Shown here: positions 62,756 through 64,000 of the stretch, piece by piece
Numbering within the stretch: the first letter of the stretch is position 1
How the letters are laid out: every line of letters starts with the position of its first letter
Assembly: GCF_017565305.1 (NCBI RefSeq)
Contig: NZ_JAGEKP010000004.1
Coordinates: forward strand, 248,001 to 312,000
DNA from: Leifsonia sp. TF02-11
GTDB taxonomy: Bacteria; Actinomycetota; Actinomycetes; Actinomycetales; Microbacteriaceae
Length of the DNA stretch: 64,000 nucleotides
Direction: 5' to 3'
Position numbers and translations under genes: made by a program
Notes under the pieces: generated by a model
What the model was told of the DNA's origin: nothing
Database searches by the model: none
The model's input: only the letters and a program-made list of their open reading frames with translations

Positions 62756-64000
62756 TCAGCCGCCGCTGACCCGATACACGTCGTAGACGCCGTCGATGCG
62801 GCGTACGGCGTTGAGCACCCGGTCGAGGTGCGTGGTGTCCCCCATCTCGAACACGAACCGGCTCAGGGCCAGCCGGTCGCTCGAGGTGGTGACCGTCGCA
62901 GAGAGGATGTTGACATGGTGCTCGGAGAGAACGCGGGTGACGTCGGAGAGCAAACCGGAGCGGTCGAGCGCCTCGACCTGGATCTGCACCAGGAAGACGC
63001 TCTTGGAGCTGGGCGCCCACTCCACGTCGATCATGCGGTCGGGCTCCTGCAGCAGCGACTGCACGTTGTGGCAGTTGGCCTGGTGAACCGAGACACCCTG
63101 GCCGCGGGTCACGAATCCGACGATCGGGTCACCGGGCACCGGCGTGCAGCACTTCGCGAGCTTCACCAGGATGTCGGGAGCACCGCGCACCAGGACGCCC
63201 GAGTCGCTGTTCCGGAGCTGCTTGGCGCGACCCTTGACCGGGATCTCCAGCTCGCCGTCCGACTCGACCTCGCTCTGCAGCGACGCGACGATCTTCTCGA
63301 TCACGGACTGCGTCGAGATGTGACCTTCGCCCACGGACGCGTAGAGCGACGAGACATCGGGGTGCTTGAGCGACGACGCGACCTCGACGAGCGCGTCCTG
63401 CGTCATCAGCTTCTGCAGCGGCAGGTTCTGCTTGCGCATCGCGCGCGCTATCGCGTCCTTGCCCTGCTCGATCGCCTCGTCGCGGCGTTCCTTGGTGAAC
63501 CACTGGCGGATCTTGTTGCGTGCCCGCGGGCTCTTGACGAAGTTCAGCCAGTCCTGGCTGGGCCCGGAGTCCGGGTTCTTCGAGGTGAAGATCTCGACGA
63601 CGTCACCGGTCGAGAGCGCGCTCTCGAGCGGAACGAGCCTGCCGTTGACCTTGGCACCCATCGTGCGGTGGCCCACCTCGGTGTGCACGGCGTAGGCGAA
63701 GTCGACAGGGGTCGCGCCGGCCGGGAGGCCGATGACGCGTCCCTTCGGCGTGAAGACGTAGACCTCTTTGGCGCCGATCTCGAAGCGCAGCGAGTCGAGG
63801 AACTCCGACGGGTCCGCCGTCTCGGCCTGCCAGTCGGAGATGTGGGCGAGCCAGGCCAGATCCGTGTCGACCTTGCCAGGGCCCCCGGAGCTCTTGCCGG
63901 TGGTCTGCTCCTTGTACTTCCAGTGCGCGGCGACACCGAACTCGGCGCGCTGATGCATCTCCTCCGTGCGGATCTGGATCTCCACAGGGCGGCCCTGAGG
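62756..64000 (-). CDS. relA: (p)ppGpp synthetase/hydrolase RelA/SpoT, C-terminal part (partial)
   Basis: About 414 C-terminal residues are in the window; the catalytic hydrolase and synthetase domains lie beyond the right edge. The visible part starts in the end of the synthetase domain (VEIQIRTEEMHQRAEFGVAAHW), then the TGS domain (KEVYVFTPKGRVIGLPAGAT), a helical region, the conserved-cysteine domain with KLAKCCTPVPGDPIVGFVT and HQANCHN, and a C-terminal ACT domain. It controls stringent-response alarmone levels. The frame continues to base 64000; a GTG at 63985 is internal and not the start. Confidence 0.95.
   Translation of the reverse strand, partial: PQGRPVEIQIRTEEMHQRAEFGVAAHWKYKEQTTGKSSGGPGKVDTDLAWLAHISDWQAETADPSEFLDSLRFEIGAKEVYVFTPKGRVIGLPAGATPVDFAYAVHTEVGHRTMGAKVNGRLVPLESALSTGDVVEIFTSKNPDSGPSQDWLNFVKSPRARNKIRQWFTKERRDEAIEQGKDAIARAMRKQNLPLQKLMTQDALVEVASSLKHPDVSSLYASVGEGHISTQSVIEKIVASLQSEVESDGELEIPVKGRAKQLRNSDSGVLVRGAPDILVKLAKCCTPVPGDPIVGFVTRGQGVSVHQANCHNVQSLLQEPDRMIDVEWAPSSKSVFLVQIQVEALDRSGLLSDVTRVLSEHHVNILSATVTTSSDRLALSRFVFEMGDTTHLDRVLNAVRRIDGVYDVYRVSGG

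Overview
The window is a dense, GC-rich actinobacterial chromosome segment. The gene set and order (hisEGFI-trpE-X-CBA, pyrRBC-carAB-pyrF-gmk-rpoZ-coaBC-metK-priA-fmt-rsmB-rpe, and alaS-ruvX-mltG-aroE-C-K-B-Q-efp-nusB) are typical of Actinomycetota, and a member of the Microbacteriaceae close to Leifsonia is the best guess. That placement is inferred from gene order and protein style; no database comparison was possible. No rRNA, tRNA, CRISPR array, insertion sequence or prophage was seen. Almost every gene lies on the minus strand; the exceptions are an MFS transporter (16.9 kb) and three genes near the right end (59.9-62.7 kb).

Layout, left to right (most transcription runs right to left). 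1-9 kb: start of an exported protein, pyruvate kinase, both glutamate synthase subunits, and lgt. 9.1-16.8 kb: a continuous his/trp gene string (hisE-hisG-hisF-hisI-trpE-trpX-small HGxxPAAW protein-trpC-trpB-trpA) joined by 1-11 nt overlaps. trpD, trpG, trpF and hisA are not in it. 16.9-18.1 kb: a divergent AAHS-type MFS transporter. 18.1-36.1 kb: a long housekeeping and pyrimidine block that starts at pyrR with a recognisable PyrR-binding RNA hairpin over its ribosome binding site and runs down to rpe. The guanylate kinase here carries a fused actinobacterial IHF (mIHF) domain. 36.1-43.3 kb: a 2209-residue secreted, probably sortase-anchored protein with fourteen near-identical 116-residue repeats, translationally coupled to a small lipoprotein. 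43.6-45.4 kb: DsbA-like lipoprotein, nusB, efp. 45.4-57.2 kb: shikimate pathway genes, mltG, ruvX, alaS, two small membrane proteins and rpsD. 57.3-58.7 kb: rarA. 58.8-60.7 kb: a visibly AT-richer islet with a small membrane protein, a secreted protein whose signal-peptide frame looks broken, and a membrane-anchored cyclophilin. 60.7-64 kb: DUF349 protein, a solitary AbiEi-like protein and the C-terminal part of RelA/SpoT.

Functionally the window links nitrogen assimilation (gltBD), aromatic amino acid supply (aro genes feeding trp), histidine, pyrimidine and purine nucleotide synthesis, one-carbon chemistry (metK, fmt), CoA synthesis, translation factors (efp, rpsD, alaS, fmt), transcription (rpoZ, nusB), replication maintenance (priA, rarA, ruvX) and the stringent response. 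The non-housekeeping interest is concentrated in the repeat surface protein locus with its neighbouring thiol oxidoreductase, the mIHF-Gmk fusion, the acidic microsatellite-bearing N-terminus of AroE, and the AT-rich islet.
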